The notes: generated by a model from the sequence alone, not told the origin. A stretch of 64,000 bases of DNA from an uncultured Rhizobium sp. (GCA_945952045.1 CAMFHE010000008.1:85769-149768); one strand, 5' to 3'; shown: positions 1-9,921, counted from the first letter of the stretch. Numbers and translations: made by a program.

Positions 1-308
1 CGCGCCGGCGGCGTCTGGCCTGTGATGCGGTAGCGGCAGGTCGAGCGCAGCGGCTGGCCGCTGTCATCCTGCCCTGCGGTGAATTTCAGCCCTTCGGCGC
101 TGCCGAGCAGCAGCTTGCCGGCGCGGGCGCGGTGGGATTTGGCGTAAGGATCGGCATCGGCGGTCTGCGCGCGCGGAAAGGCTTCCCAGGCGCCAAGGCG
201 GATGACCCCGAAGCCGGAGGAGGCGTTCAGCGCATACAGCGTCGTGCTGATGCCCGCGCCGAAGGCGATGGCCAGCGCCAGAGCGACATAGAGGGGAACC
301 CGGAACAC
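1..308 (-). CDS. DUF1214-like protein, partial (runs off window start)
   Basis: Minus-strand reading gives VFRVPLYVALALAIAFGAGISTTLYALNASSGFGVIRLGAWEAFPRAQTADADPYAKSHRARAGKLLLGSAEGLKFTAGQDDSGQPLRSTCRYRITGQTPPA, with an N-terminal TM segment; GTG start is inferred. Confidence 0.55.
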   Translation of the reverse strand, partial: MFRVPLYVALALAIAFGAGISTTLYALNASSGFGVIRLGAWEAFPRAQTADADPYAKSHRARAGKLLLGSAEGLKFTAGQDDSGQPLRSTCRYRITGQTPPA

Positions 309-349
309 GATGCGGCGGCCTCTTGTCGCTTATCGGAAAAGGAATGGGA

Positions 350-2554
350 TCATTCGACGCTCGCCACCTTCTGCGTGCCGAGCGGTTTTGCTTCGCGAAG
401 CTTGTCGCCAAGGGAGCGCAACAGGCGCGTGGCTTCCACAGACAGCGAGCGCGGCCGGATGAGCGGCGGCAGCGCGCCTTCCTCGGTCTTGGTATCGGCC
501 TTGGCAACCGCTTGCGCCGGCTTGGCGTCCTTCGAGGGCAGCGGATTGTCGATGCCGGGGATCGCACGCAACTCGATGCCCTGATGGGCATAATCCATGA
601 CGCGCTTGAAGGTCGAGGCCGGCAGCGAGCCGCCGGTCATGTTGTTCGTCGAGGTGTAATCGTCGTTTCCGAACCAGACGGCGCAGGTGTAATTGCCGGT
701 GAAGCCGACGAACCAGGCATCGCGATAGGCCTGCGTCGTGCCGGTTTTGCCGGCGGTGACGATGCCGTTGTCGAGCGCTGCCTTTCTGGCCGTACCGATA
801 ATCGGGATCTGCGACAGCATGTAGTTCATCGAGGCATTGGCCTTTTCCGACAGGATCCGCTTCGGCGGCGGCTCGTCCCGGTCGAAATCGTAAAGCACGC
901 GCCCGTCATAGCCGATGATCTGCGTAATGCCGTGACGGCGCGATTGCATGCCGCCGGCCGGGAAGACGGAATAGCCGGTCGCCTGGTCCATGACCGTCAT
1001 TTCCGACGTGCCGAGCGGGATGGTCTTGTCGTTGCGGATCGGCGTTTCGACGCCCATGGCCTTGGCCATGTTGACGATGGTGTCGATGCCAAGCTCATCC
1101 TTGGCAAGCCGCACCGGCACGGTGTTGATCGACTTGGCGATGGCGGTCAGAAGGGTGATCTTGCCGGAATAGGAGCGGCCGTAATTCTGGGGCGACCAGC
1201 CGCGCCAGGTGATCGGCGCATCGACGATGGTCGTCTGCGGCGTCATGCCCTTTTCCATGGCGGCGGCATAGGTATAGACCTTGAAGGACGAACCCGGCTG
1301 GCGCAGCGCCTTGGTGGCGCGGTTGAACTGGCTTTCGCCGTAATCGCGCCCGCCGACCATGGCGCGAACCGCCCCGCCATTCTCGATCATCACAAGCGCG
1401 CCCTGCTTGACGCGGTAGCCTTCGCCGAATTCGCGCAGGCTGGTTTCGACCGATTGTTCCGAGGCCTTCTGCAGCCCCATGTCGATGGTGGTGCGCACGA
1501 TCACCGAATGTTCGGGGAAACGATAGGAGAGGCGCTGCACCTCGTCAAAGGCCCAGTCGAGGAAGAAATCCGGGGCCTCGACCTCGTTGCGGTCGATGAC
1601 GGTGGCCGGATTGCGCCGCGCGGCGATCACCTGACCCTCGGTCATCATGCCGCTCTGCACGAGGTTGCTGAGCACCTCGTTGGCGCGGGCGCGCGCCGCC
1701 GGCAGATTGACATGCGGTGCGTATTTGGCAGGCGCCTTGAACAGGCCGGCGAGGATCGCGGCTTCCGCCAGATCGACCTCGCGGATCGATTTTCCGAAAT
1801 AGAATTGCGCTGCGGCGGCTGCGCCAAACGTGCCGCCGCCCATATAGGCGCGGTCGAGATAGGTGCGCAGGATTTCCTTCTTCGAAAGATTGGCTTCCAG
1901 CCACAGCGCGAGGAAGGCTTCCTTGATCTTGCGTTCGATGGAGCGCTCGTTCGACAGGAACAGGTTCTTGGCGAGCTGCTGCGTCAGCGTCGAACCGCCC
2001 TGCACGACGCCGCCGGCCTTGGCATTCTCGCTCATGGCGCGGAACAGGCCGATGAAATCGATGCCGAAATGATCGAAGAAGCGCCGGTCCTCGGTCGCCA
2101 GCACGGCTTTCACGAAATAATCCGGCAGGTCATCGATCGGGACGGAATCCTCATGGATGATGCCGCGATGGCCGATGACATTGCCGTAGCGATCGAGGAA
2201 GGTGACGGCGAAATCGCCGCGATTGCGCCAGTCGTCCTTGGTTTCCTCGAAGGCCGGCTGGGCGAGCATCAGGAGGACGACGGCGCCGCCCGTGCCGAGC
2301 GTCGCGGCCTCGCCGAGCACTTCGAACACGCCGCGTTTCCAGCCGCGTACGCGAAAACGGCGGAAGAAGATGGTGATCTCTTCCCAGATTTCGCCGGCCT
2401 TGAAGCCGGCGTTCCAGACGGTGGAATCGATCCACGAGTCGATGCGCAGCAGGATATGCCGCTTGCGGGGAGGACGGTTTTCCGGGGGAAGAGGTTCCTG
2501 CACCTGGTCTGCGCTCCAGTTCCCGTTTTCACCATTCGGCCTTGACGCAGCCAC
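350..2554 (-). CDS. Penicillin-binding protein 1A-type transglycosylase/transpeptidase
   Basis: 734 aa; GT51 motifs ([27 protein letters not shown]) and transpeptidase motifs ([17 protein letters not shown]). Confidence 0.93.
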   Translation of the reverse strand: MAASRPNGENGNWSADQVQEPLPPENRPPRKRHILLRIDSWIDSTVWNAGFKAGEIWEEITIFFRRFRVRGWKRGVFEVLGEAATLGTGGAVVLLMLAQPAFEETKDDWRNRGDFAVTFLDRYGNVIGHRGIIHEDSVPIDDLPDYFVKAVLATEDRRFFDHFGIDFIGLFRAMSENAKAGGVVQGGSTLTQQLAKNLFLSNERSIERKIKEAFLALWLEANLSKKEILRTYLDRAYMGGGTFGAAAAAQFYFGKSIREVDLAEAAILAGLFKAPAKYAPHVNLPAARARANEVLSNLVQSGMMTEGQVIAARRNPATVIDRNEVEAPDFFLDWAFDEVQRLSYRFPEHSVIVRTTIDMGLQKASEQSVETSLREFGEGYRVKQGALVMIENGGAVRAMVGGRDYGESQFNRATKALRQPGSSFKVYTYAAAMEKGMTPQTTIVDAPITWRGWSPQNYGRSYSGKITLLTAIAKSINTVPVRLAKDELGIDTIVNMAKAMGVETPIRNDKTIPLGTSEMTVMDQATGYSVFPAGGMQSRRHGITQIIGYDGRVLYDFDRDEPPPKRILSEKANASMNYMLSQIPIIGTARKAALDNGIVTAGKTGTTQAYRDAWFVGFTGNYTCAVWFGNDDYTSTNNMTGGSLPASTFKRVMDYAHQGIELRAIPGIDNPLPSKDAKPAQAVAKADTKTEEGALPPLIRPRSLSVEATRLLRSLGDKLREAKPLGTQKVASVE

Positions 2555-2717
2555 ATCCTGCCGTCAGAGCATGGACCTGAACCGATACGCCCGTAGGGTT
2601 AACAAACCGATATCGTGGCATCATTGGGGAATTGCGAAAAAAGAACAAGAGTTGCGGCGCAACAGCGGCGGGGATTTTCCGGTTCGCGGGCGCCCCTCGC
2701 GAGAAATTGAAAGAACC

Positions 2718-3185
2718 ATGGCCGACGAACGACCCTTCTGGAAAACCAAGGCGCTGACCGAGATGAGCCAGGCGGAGTGGGAAAGCCTGTGCGACGGCTG
2801 CGGCCTCTGTTGTCTCAACAAGCTGGAGGACTGGGACACCGGCGAGGTGGTGTTCACCAGCGTTGCCTGCAAGCTGCTCGACGGCGAAAGCTGTCGGTGC
2901 TCCAGCTACCCCAACCGGCAGGAGATCGTTCCCGATTGCATCCAGCTGACCCCTGAGGCCGTCCATGAGATCGGCTGGCTGCCGCCGACCTGCGGCTACC
3001 GGCTGGTGCGCGATGGGGAGGACCTCTACTGGTGGCATCCGCTGGTGTCCGGCGATCCCGAAACGGTCCACCTCGCGGGCATTTCCGCCCGTGGTCGCAC
3101 CGTCAGCGAAGACGAGGTCGATGTCGACGATTTCGAGGATTACGTTGTCGACTGGCCGCTGACCGTGGGGCAGGGCAAGGGATGA
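2718..3185 (+). CDS. YcgN/UPF0260 family cysteine-cluster protein
   Basis: [44 protein letters not shown]..., typical conserved Cys cluster. Confidence 0.9.
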   Translation: MADERPFWKTKALTEMSQAEWESLCDGCGLCCLNKLEDWDTGEVVFTSVACKLLDGESCRCSSYPNRQEIVPDCIQLTPEAVHEIGWLPPTCGYRLVRDGEDLYWWHPLVSGDPETVHLAGISARGRTVSEDEVDVDDFEDYVVDWPLTVGQGKG

Positions 3186-3805
3186 TTGAGGGCCTGCCGC
3201 CCGAACTCTGGGCTTTCGTGCTTGCCTCCTTCCTTATCGAACTGACGCCGGGCCCCAACATGACCTGGCTCGCGATGCTGGCGCTGGTGGAGGGGCGATT
3301 GCGGGGCTATGCCGCCGTTGCAGGCATCGGCCTGGGGTTGGCCCTGCTGGGTGCGGCGGCGGCGATAGGGCTTGCCGAACTTGTGCAGGCATCCTCCTTT
3401 CTTTACCAGGCGCTGCGCTGGGCCGGCGTCGGCTTCCTGCTCTATCTCGCCTATGACGGCTGGCGCGGCGAACCGGCGGCGGGCCCGCAGGATATTGCGG
3501 TGGACCTGCGTCGCGCCTTCCTGCGTGGGCTGACGACCAATCTGCTTAATCCAAAGGCGGCGATCTTCTACATCGCCGTGCTGCCGACCTTCGTTTCGTC
3601 CGGGCCGCCTCAGGCTGCGCAGATCGCGACGTTGACCGCCGCCTATGTCACGGTCGCCACGCTGGTGCATGCCGGCATCGTGACCCTGTGTGGCACCTTC
3701 GAGCGGTTGGTCGGCAAGGGGACGCGTGAACGCTATGTGCGGCGCAGCCTTTCCGTCTGCCTGGCGCTGGTTGCGGTCTGGTTCGCCTGGACGACGGCAA
3801 GATAA
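3182..3805 (+). CDS. LysE/RhtB family amino-acid exporter
   Basis: [35 protein letters not shown]...; TPGPN motif; overlaps the preceding stop. Confidence 0.88.
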   Translation: MIEGLPPELWAFVLASFLIELTPGPNMTWLAMLALVEGRLRGYAAVAGIGLGLALLGAAAAIGLAELVQASSFLYQALRWAGVGFLLYLAYDGWRGEPAAGPQDIAVDLRRAFLRGLTTNLLNPKAAIFYIAVLPTFVSSGPPQAAQIATLTAAYVTVATLVHAGIVTLCGTFERLVGKGTRERYVRRSLSVCLALVAVWFAWTTAR

Positions 3806-3834
3806 GAAAAAATTCTTATATAGGAAAATAGTCC

Positions 3835-3863
3835 TTGACGGCGTGACGGTCGTTTGATAGGGT
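3835..3863 (+). promoter_or_regulatory. Putative sigma70 promoter (TTGACG-N17-TAGGGT)
   Basis: TTGACG at 3835-3840, 17-nt spacer, TAGGGT at 3858-3863, upstream of the GTA cluster. Confidence 0.55.
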
Positions 3864-3921
3864 TCAGGCATAGTCGAAGAGTTGCGCCGAGATGAGGCGC
3901 AGCGGCGACAAGGGTTTGCGA

Positions 3922-3955
3922 AAGCGGCGGTTCCTTCCGGGACGGCCGCTTTTTT
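3922..3955 (+). terminator. Rho-independent terminator/attenuator hairpin upstream of the TerS-like gene
   Basis: AAGCGGC...GCCGCTT stem followed by a T-run (TTTTTT). Confidence 0.65.
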
Positions 3956-3971
3956 AATTGGAGTGGTGGCG

Positions 3972-4541
3972 ATGGGCACGATCGATCTGGAGCTGTTTGC
4001 GGATTGGGCGGAACAGCCGGCTGACACTGGCGAAGAGGCCGAGGGCGACGACGCGCGGCTGTTGCGCCGGGCCGGAAAGCTGTTGCTGGAGGTCAAGTCG
4101 CGCGAGGCGGGCGAGGGCGATCTGCGCGTGCTGCTCGGCGACATGACCCGCGAGATGCGGGCGCAGTTCGATTATTTCCGCGCCCTTCGTGAAAGCGCCG
4201 AAAAGGCGCTTGCCGATCCCGCCGACGAGGCGGCGGCGAAAACCTCGCGCGCCGATGCGAAGGCGGCGAGCGACGCCATGTCACTGATCGTGCGCACGCT
4301 GGAGAAGGTCGACAGCCTGCAGCGCCAGCTTGCCCATGACCGACAGCTGGAGGCCGAGAGGCAGGCGGATGCGCAAGACCCCGCCGCAGCCCGCGCTCAC
4401 TTCCTGGCGCTGATCGATGCCCGCGCCGAGGAGGCGGCAACGCTTCGCTTCGAACAATTCAAACAGGATTGGCTGAATGCGCGTGATCAAACCGATGGGC
4501 CTGCCGAACCGCAACCGCCGCCGCCGATGCAAGGCGGCTGA
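3972..4541 (+). CDS. GTA gp1 / terminase small-subunit-like protein
   Basis: Immediately upstream of TerL; acidic/coiled-coil-like MGTIDLELFADWAEQPADTGEEAEG... Confidence 0.55.
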   Translation: MGTIDLELFADWAEQPADTGEEAEGDDARLLRRAGKLLLEVKSREAGEGDLRVLLGDMTREMRAQFDYFRALRESAEKALADPADEAAAKTSRADAKAASDAMSLIVRTLEKVDSLQRQLAHDRQLEAERQADAQDPAAARAHFLALIDARAEEAATLRFEQFKQDWLNARDQTDGPAEPQPPPPMQGG

Positions 4542-5115
4542 CGGCAAGGCGATCGCGATCCTGAATGGGCATGAGCAGGGCATGATTGATATCGCAAGGC
4601 AACACGAGGGCGGGCTCGCCAAGGCCGCTGCATCGGCGCTGGAGGCCGGCCGCCGGCTTCTTCCCGCGCCTGCGCCCGACCTTTCCGGCGATCCGCTCGA
4701 CTTCGCTACCGTCCTTTCTCGTGATTGGACATTCCTGCGCCGGCGCGAACAGGCGCCGCCGCCGGGCGACTGGCGCAGTTGGCTGATCCTTGGCGGTCGT
4801 GGCTCCGGCAAGACGCGGGCCGGCGCGGAATGGGTGCATGAACTGGCGACGCGCCATCCCAATGCCGGCGAATTGCGCATCGCGCTGGTCGCCGAAACCC
4901 TGGGCGACGCCCGAGAGGTGATGATCGACGGCGTCTCCGGCATCTGCCGCATCGCCCGCGCCAAGCGCCCGGATTTCGAGGCATCGCGCCGGCGGCTGGT
5001 CTGGCCGACGGGCGCGATGGCGCAGATCTTCTCCTCCGAGGATCCGGAAAGCCTGCGCGGGCCGCAATTCCACTTCGCCTGGTGCGACGAGCTCGCCATG
5101 ATGAAAAATGTATAG
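4477..5115 (+). pseudogene. Terminase large subunit, N-terminal (ATPase) part, interrupted by the element
   Basis: Walker A GGRGSGKTRAGAEW and Walker B-like FAWCDELA, then premature MMKNV* from element DNA; continues at 12234. Confidence 0.9.
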
Positions 5116-5124
5116 AAGGTTCGA

Positions 5125-5706
5125 CTACTGATACGCCGCTTGAATTCTCATCACAGTTGCCCGACTTACGTTAAACCGTCTTGCCAGTTCTGAGTTCGTT
5201 GCGCCTTCTGCTGATCCGGCGATCAGCTCGTCGCATTCCCGTTTCGAAAGAGCCTTCGGCCTTCCGAGTGTCTTTCCCTCTGCCTTCGCCCTTTTCAAAC
5301 CAGCGTGGGTCCTTTCGACGAGCAATTCCCTTTCAAACTGAGCGAATGCCATGATGACGTTGAGCATCATTTTGCCAATGGCCGTCTGGAGTTCAAAGCC
5401 AGATAGGGCAAGACAATGGACCTCAATGCCTAAATCTGAAAGATGGCTCATTGTTCGGTTGATGTCTGCAACATCCCTTCCCAACCGGTCCAGCTTGGTC
5501 ACGATTAAGCGGTCACCTTTCTCAAGCTTCATCAGCAGCGTTTTAAAGCCTGCGCGCTCCAATGCGGGCGATGAACCAGAAACCGTCTCCGTGACAATTC
5601 TATGCTTCTCAATCTGGAAACCTTTGGTTTCGATTTCCCTGATTTGGTTCTCAGTTGTCTGTTCGCTTGTAGAAACACGGCAATACGCAAAAGTGCGGCT
5701 CATCAA
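5125..5706 (-). CDS. Small serine recombinase (resolvase/invertase family)
   Basis: 193 aa; TFAYCRVSTSEQTTENQ catalytic Ser region, LDRLGRD, GRPKALS and a C-terminal HTH (SELARRFNVSRATVMRI). Confidence 0.93.
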   Translation of the reverse strand: MMSRTFAYCRVSTSEQTTENQIREIETKGFQIEKHRIVTETVSGSSPALERAGFKTLLMKLEKGDRLIVTKLDRLGRDVADINRTMSHLSDLGIEVHCLALSGFELQTAIGKMMLNVIMAFAQFERELLVERTHAGLKRAKAEGKTLGRPKALSKRECDELIAGSAEGATNSELARRFNVSRATVMRIQAAYQ

Positions 5707-5766
5707 TCCACCTGTTCAAAATCGATGTGCAAAATGTACCTATGTTCAAAACCAAAGTAAAGGGTT

Positions 5767-5805
5767 TTTGAACGGTGAATGATGCGGAGTATTTCACCGT
5801 TCAAA
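5767..5805. repeat. 13-bp perfect inverted repeat upstream of the resolvase gene
   Basis: TTTGAACGGTGAA (5767-5779) / TTCACCGTTCAAA (5793-5805). Confidence 0.8.
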
Positions 5806-5927
5806 TACGTTCGTTTACGAACAGTATTATTGGAATATATTTTTGACGGTCGTAAAATTATTTTTTAGAATCTTAAATAAAAATTGATTTAAATTCGATT
5901 TTAACCTATAAATACATTAGAACTAAT

Positions 5928-6025
5928 CGTTGTCGGAGGCGAGGGTTCCCTCGCTATCGATGACAATTGGATACAGAGGGGCCTGAAATTGCTGACCGAC
6001 AACAGCAGTTTCAGGCCTCTTTTGT
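5928..6025 (+). ncRNA. Candidate structured RNA or origin-like hairpin region
   Basis: Hairpin GCGAGGG-tt-CCCTCGC within TTGTC...GACAA; second hairpin AGAGGGGCCTGAAATTGCTG...CAGCAGTTTCAGGCCTCT followed by TTTTGTCTT. Confidence 0.45.
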
Positions 6026-6187
6026 CTTGTAATCCAACCAGATTTTCAACTGCGAAAGAGGCTGATCCGCAACCAGCTATGGGGGTAGGGGTCGAGCCCA
6101 ATGTTTGTTGCAGAAAAATTTCAATAAATTCATGTGCTTTTATTTAAGGGCGCATTTGTTCAATTATTGCCAAATAAAGGCTTGAAA

Positions 6188-6889
6188 ATGCTGAGCACGA
6201 AGGAAATACTAAAGGAATACGCTAATTGGACAATCGAAAAGAAAAGCAGTGGTTGGATAGTATATCAAATTACGATAATGTTCGATCAATTAAATTTGGA
6301 TAATGGCCCATATAAACGTCAGATGACCAAATTGATCGATTTGTTATACATAAAACTGCTTTCTCGTGTTTTCAAACGAAAAGACGATCATGCGTATGAA
6401 AACTATCCAATATGGGTCCTTTGCCCGGATTTGCCTGTACCTAAGGTCAGGAAAAAGAAACTCAAAATCGAGGATGTGAAAATAAACGGCGGACTACACT
6501 ATCATGGGATCGTAATGATCCCGCCAAATAAACGAGATGACTTCGATCTAATTTATATAATTAAAAATTTTAATCATCTATATTGTATTCGAGGAATTGC
6601 ATCCATCCATATAGATACTGTTACAGAAACGCCAGAAAAGTTCTCAAATTACGTTCTAAAATCATTGCAACGCTTCAGGGCGAGTACAGACGATCTATTT
6701 ATTTTGCCAAAAAATTCCAGCGAAGAAGGTAATATTACTGAAATCGAACGCGAAGAAATAGATAAAGATATCGCCGTATCTCGCCGTGAAAGCGAAATAC
6801 GAAAAATTATAAATCTATCAAAATCAAATAAAGACGAATACGTATCGGCTTTTAAACCGTCCTCGACTATCTCAAATATAGCTGCCTAA
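6188..6889 (+). CDS. Candidate HUH endonuclease / Rep-like protein
   Basis: Motif I-like WIVYQITIMF, HUH motif GLHYHGIVMIP, Tyr motif FSNYVLKSLQR; start at MLSTKEIL is preferred over 6134. Confidence 0.5.
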   Translation: MLSTKEILKEYANWTIEKKSSGWIVYQITIMFDQLNLDNGPYKRQMTKLIDLLYIKLLSRVFKRKDDHAYENYPIWVLCPDLPVPKVRKKKLKIEDVKINGGLHYHGIVMIPPNKRDDFDLIYIIKNFNHLYCIRGIASIHIDTVTETPEKFSNYVLKSLQRFRASTDDLFILPKNSSEEGNITEIEREEIDKDIAVSRRESEIRKIINLSKSNKDEYVSAFKPSSTISNIAA

Positions 6890-6931
6890 TGATAAACGGG
6901 CATATTTTTAAGTGAAATCGTTGCAAACATT

Positions 6932-6954
6932 AAGGGGGCGAACAGCCCCCTTTT
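6932..6954. terminator. Bidirectional rho-independent terminator between convergent genes
   Basis: AAGGGGGC-gaaca-GCCCCCTTTT. Confidence 0.85.
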
Positions 6955-6981
6955 GTCGTTCACAAGCCGTCAATCGCGGGT

Positions 6982-9000
6982 TTATTGGCGGAACAGTTGC
7001 ATAACATTCTCGGCATTGCTGTTGGCAATTTGCAAGGCCTGTATAGCAAGCTGCTGTTGGGTTTGGAGCGCCTTAAGACGGGTCGAGGCTTCATTCATAT
7101 CGGCATCCACGAGACGGCCAATTCCCTTGTCCAGCGTATCCATCAATGTATGCGCGAAGTCCGTTTGCATGTCGATACGGGTCTTCACTGCACCAAGAGT
7201 CGAACCCGCATTGGTGACGCGCCTCAACATGGCATCAAGGCCATTGAGATAATTGTCGAGACTGTTGGCAGAATTCGTGATATCGACATCCACAATATTG
7301 AAATCAGCAACGATCCCAATGTTGTCGCCAAGTTTGTTGACGGCGATGACTGAGCGTGTTCCCCTGTTAGGATGGAGAGCGGTGTCGATATCCAGGGTGA
7401 TCGTACCTGTCTTGTCGGTTACCTTGACGCCCAAACTGGACATTGCCGCGTTGAGAACCTGCGCAAATTCTGCTGCTGTATTTATCATGCCGTCAGACGT
7501 ACCGAGCACGCTATCAACCAAATTGCGGTCTACACTGACCTGCTGGACAGTATTGTCCACGGTCAATTCAAATTGGAACGCAACGTCGCGATAGACGCGG
7601 AATGGCGATGTAAATGCGAACTGAGTTTTGGCATAATCGCCAATGCTGGTTGTTCCTGCTGTTGAGGTGCCAGTACCCACAAACCCGGTCGGGTCTTCGG
7701 AGTTGCGGGTAATGCCTTTAATGCCAACGGTCGCATCTGAAGTCGCGCCAAGAGTTTGAAACGTCAAGTTGGAGCCAGACGAGGCGACACTGATCTTTGT
7801 GTTGATGCCAGCATCCGTGAAAGCCTGCGTCAAAACGGTCGCGTACGCTGAGGTCGATGCGATAGCCCCAGTCGTTATGCCAAGCGCAGAATTGACCAAT
7901 GTATCGTCGATGGTCAGAAAATATGTTGTTCCGTCCACGTCAACTCGGAAATTGATGTTGTCCCCCGCATCAAGCAAAAGGGGCAAGTTGGCTGTCTGCC
8001 ATGTCTGCGTGGTGGGAACAACAAATCCAGTTGGTATCGCGCTTGGCGTACCGGTTATTTTCTCAATTGCGACCGTGGCTTGTGTGCTGCCAGTGGTTTC
8101 GAGGCTGCGGAAATAAAGACTGCCCGCCGTAGAACTCACAGTCACCTTGTTATCAATACCTGCATTTACGAATGCCTGCGTCAGAACAGCAGCATAATCG
8201 CTCGCATTGCTGATCGCTCCGGTGGAAACACCGAGCGTAGAATCGATAAGGGACTTATCGATTGTAAGAGTCTGCGATGCGGAGCCATCAATATCGACGG
8301 TCAGGGAAATCGTGTCGCTGCCCGTCAACGTGATCGGCAGGCCAGTAAGATTTCGCGTCTGGCTCCCCTGTCTTCCGCTATCATTGAGCGTTGCAGTGCG
8401 GAAACCACCGATATCACCCAAGCTGCGCGGATCGGCTTGCAATGCACCGCCACCACCGGCATTGAAAAGGCTGACATCCGCCAGTTCGAGCTTTGTCGTT
8501 CCGACTCTTACCGAGCCGTCAGAAGAGCGAATGAATGAGGAGACGATCTCGGCAGGCAATGAAGAGATTTCAAACAGTTGGCGAGGATCGTCTGTCTGTA
8601 GCCAGTTGACGCCGTTGAAGCTGGCGGAAGCTGCAACTGACTTCAATTGCTCCTTGAACTGATCCAATTCCTTTTGAATTTTTGTTTTGTCAACGCCCGG
8701 TTCTTTAGCAGCAACCAGTTTTGCGCGAAATTCGCTAAGGATATCTACCGTAGCATCGAGACCTGCATAGCTCGTATCGATCTTGGCGGCTCCGAGTCCC
8801 AATGCATCCGCCACAGCCGAAATCGCCATATTGTCGGAACGCATCGTCGTTGAAATCGACCAATAGGCAGCATTGTCTGCTGCGGTTTTTATGCGCAAGC
8901 CAGAACTAACTTGTTCCTGTGTCTTGTCGAGGTTGGAGCCAATGGTGCGAAGAGTCTGCAATGCAGCCATTGCTGCGGTGTTCGTCAAAATGCTGGTCAT
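6982..9000 (-). CDS. Large flagellin with expanded, repeat-containing central region
   Basis: N-terminus MTSILTNTAAMAALQTLRTIGSNLDKTQEQVSSGLRIKTAADNAAYWSISTTMRSD and C-terminus ...LKALQTQQQLAIQALQIANSNAENVMQLFRQ are diagnostic of Rhizobiaceae flagellin; 672 aa. Confidence 0.95.
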   Translation of the reverse strand: MTSILTNTAAMAALQTLRTIGSNLDKTQEQVSSGLRIKTAADNAAYWSISTTMRSDNMAISAVADALGLGAAKIDTSYAGLDATVDILSEFRAKLVAAKEPGVDKTKIQKELDQFKEQLKSVAASASFNGVNWLQTDDPRQLFEISSLPAEIVSSFIRSSDGSVRVGTTKLELADVSLFNAGGGGALQADPRSLGDIGGFRTATLNDSGRQGSQTRNLTGLPITLTGSDTISLTVDIDGSASQTLTIDKSLIDSTLGVSTGAISNASDYAAVLTQAFVNAGIDNKVTVSSTAGSLYFRSLETTGSTQATVAIEKITGTPSAIPTGFVVPTTQTWQTANLPLLLDAGDNINFRVDVDGTTYFLTIDDTLVNSALGITTGAIASTSAYATVLTQAFTDAGINTKISVASSGSNLTFQTLGATSDATVGIKGITRNSEDPTGFVGTGTSTAGTTSIGDYAKTQFAFTSPFRVYRDVAFQFELTVDNTVQQVSVDRNLVDSVLGTSDGMINTAAEFAQVLNAAMSSLGVKVTDKTGTITLDIDTALHPNRGTRSVIAVNKLGDNIGIVADFNIVDVDITNSANSLDNYLNGLDAMLRRVTNAGSTLGAVKTRIDMQTDFAHTLMDTLDKGIGRLVDADMNEASTRLKALQTQQQLAIQALQIANSNAENVMQLFRQ

Positions 9001-9921
9001 ATTGAAACCTGCGGCACGAACCAAGCCATCGCCGCGCACAAGTGTGCGCACGTCCTTGGAGTGCTGAAACATGATTAAAGTGGCAGGATTTTACGCAATT
9101 CGCCTCATGGCGAAATGAAAACAAATACTCTAAAATCGTATCGGAAATCACGAGTTCCTATTAACGGGACACCCTGTGATTGCTTCGTTAACCGTTTTTC
9201 AACATTCTTAGTTAACAAAAAGTTAATGAATGCCAACATTAAGTTGAACTATAAAAATTTGGGGGTCTTCCAGATGGTAATATGGCCCCCAGGAGACGGC
9301 CAATGAGTCAGCAGCACTGGAGGTGCTTCAAATCGATAGCCAGCGAATTTCCGTGGTTAGCGGATGCTTAAATAGCGCGTGTGAACCGTACTCATCGAAA
9401 ATCCACTTTATCGGCGCGATGATATCATTGGATTTTGAGTAAGATTTTCTTCATAGATGGCTTTCCACCTATAGAGATTGCAGATCAATACTTATGCGCT
9501 GCACATCCGTTGAAAATAATCGCTAACGTGGCAGACTCTCACCCGACGCGCCTCTTTGCGATGAAAACTTCAAAAATGACATATATGTCAATGGCTTAAT
9601 GCTGAAAAATCGAATTGCCACTGGTCTAACGTCCAATTCGAATTTCGAATTAACGTAATGTCGAATATTGACCGCCCATACTGCAACGTATGGTGGGCGT
9701 TCTATTGTGCAGTATTCAAAAAAATTCTATAAAGTAATAATCGATGAGCTAACTAACGCCTGCAAAAAACCCGTGTGTCGCGATACGATGTCGCTAAAAA
9801 ATGGGTGAGCGCGTAATATTTTGTCACCAAAACTGAGAAATGCGGAAATATAATTATTTCAATTTGATTGATTACGAGAAGAATATAAATTAAAAATAGA
9901 TAATACATAATATTGAACTAT

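Noticed and set aside
323-2545. 740-aa plus-strand ORF opposite PBP1A
   Set aside because: Antisense shadow ORF in GC-rich coding DNA; the minus strand has clear PBP motifs.
5901-6101. 66-aa minus-strand ORF in the hairpin region
   Set aside because: Overlaps strong hairpins and has no recognisable features; the region is better explained as structured non-coding DNA.
5712-9340. Similarity between GTTCAAAATCGAT (about 5713) and CTTCAAATCGAT (about 9328) as paired invertase sites
   Set aside because: Short match with a 1-nt gap and no flanking dyad at the second site; insufficient for an inversion-system claim.
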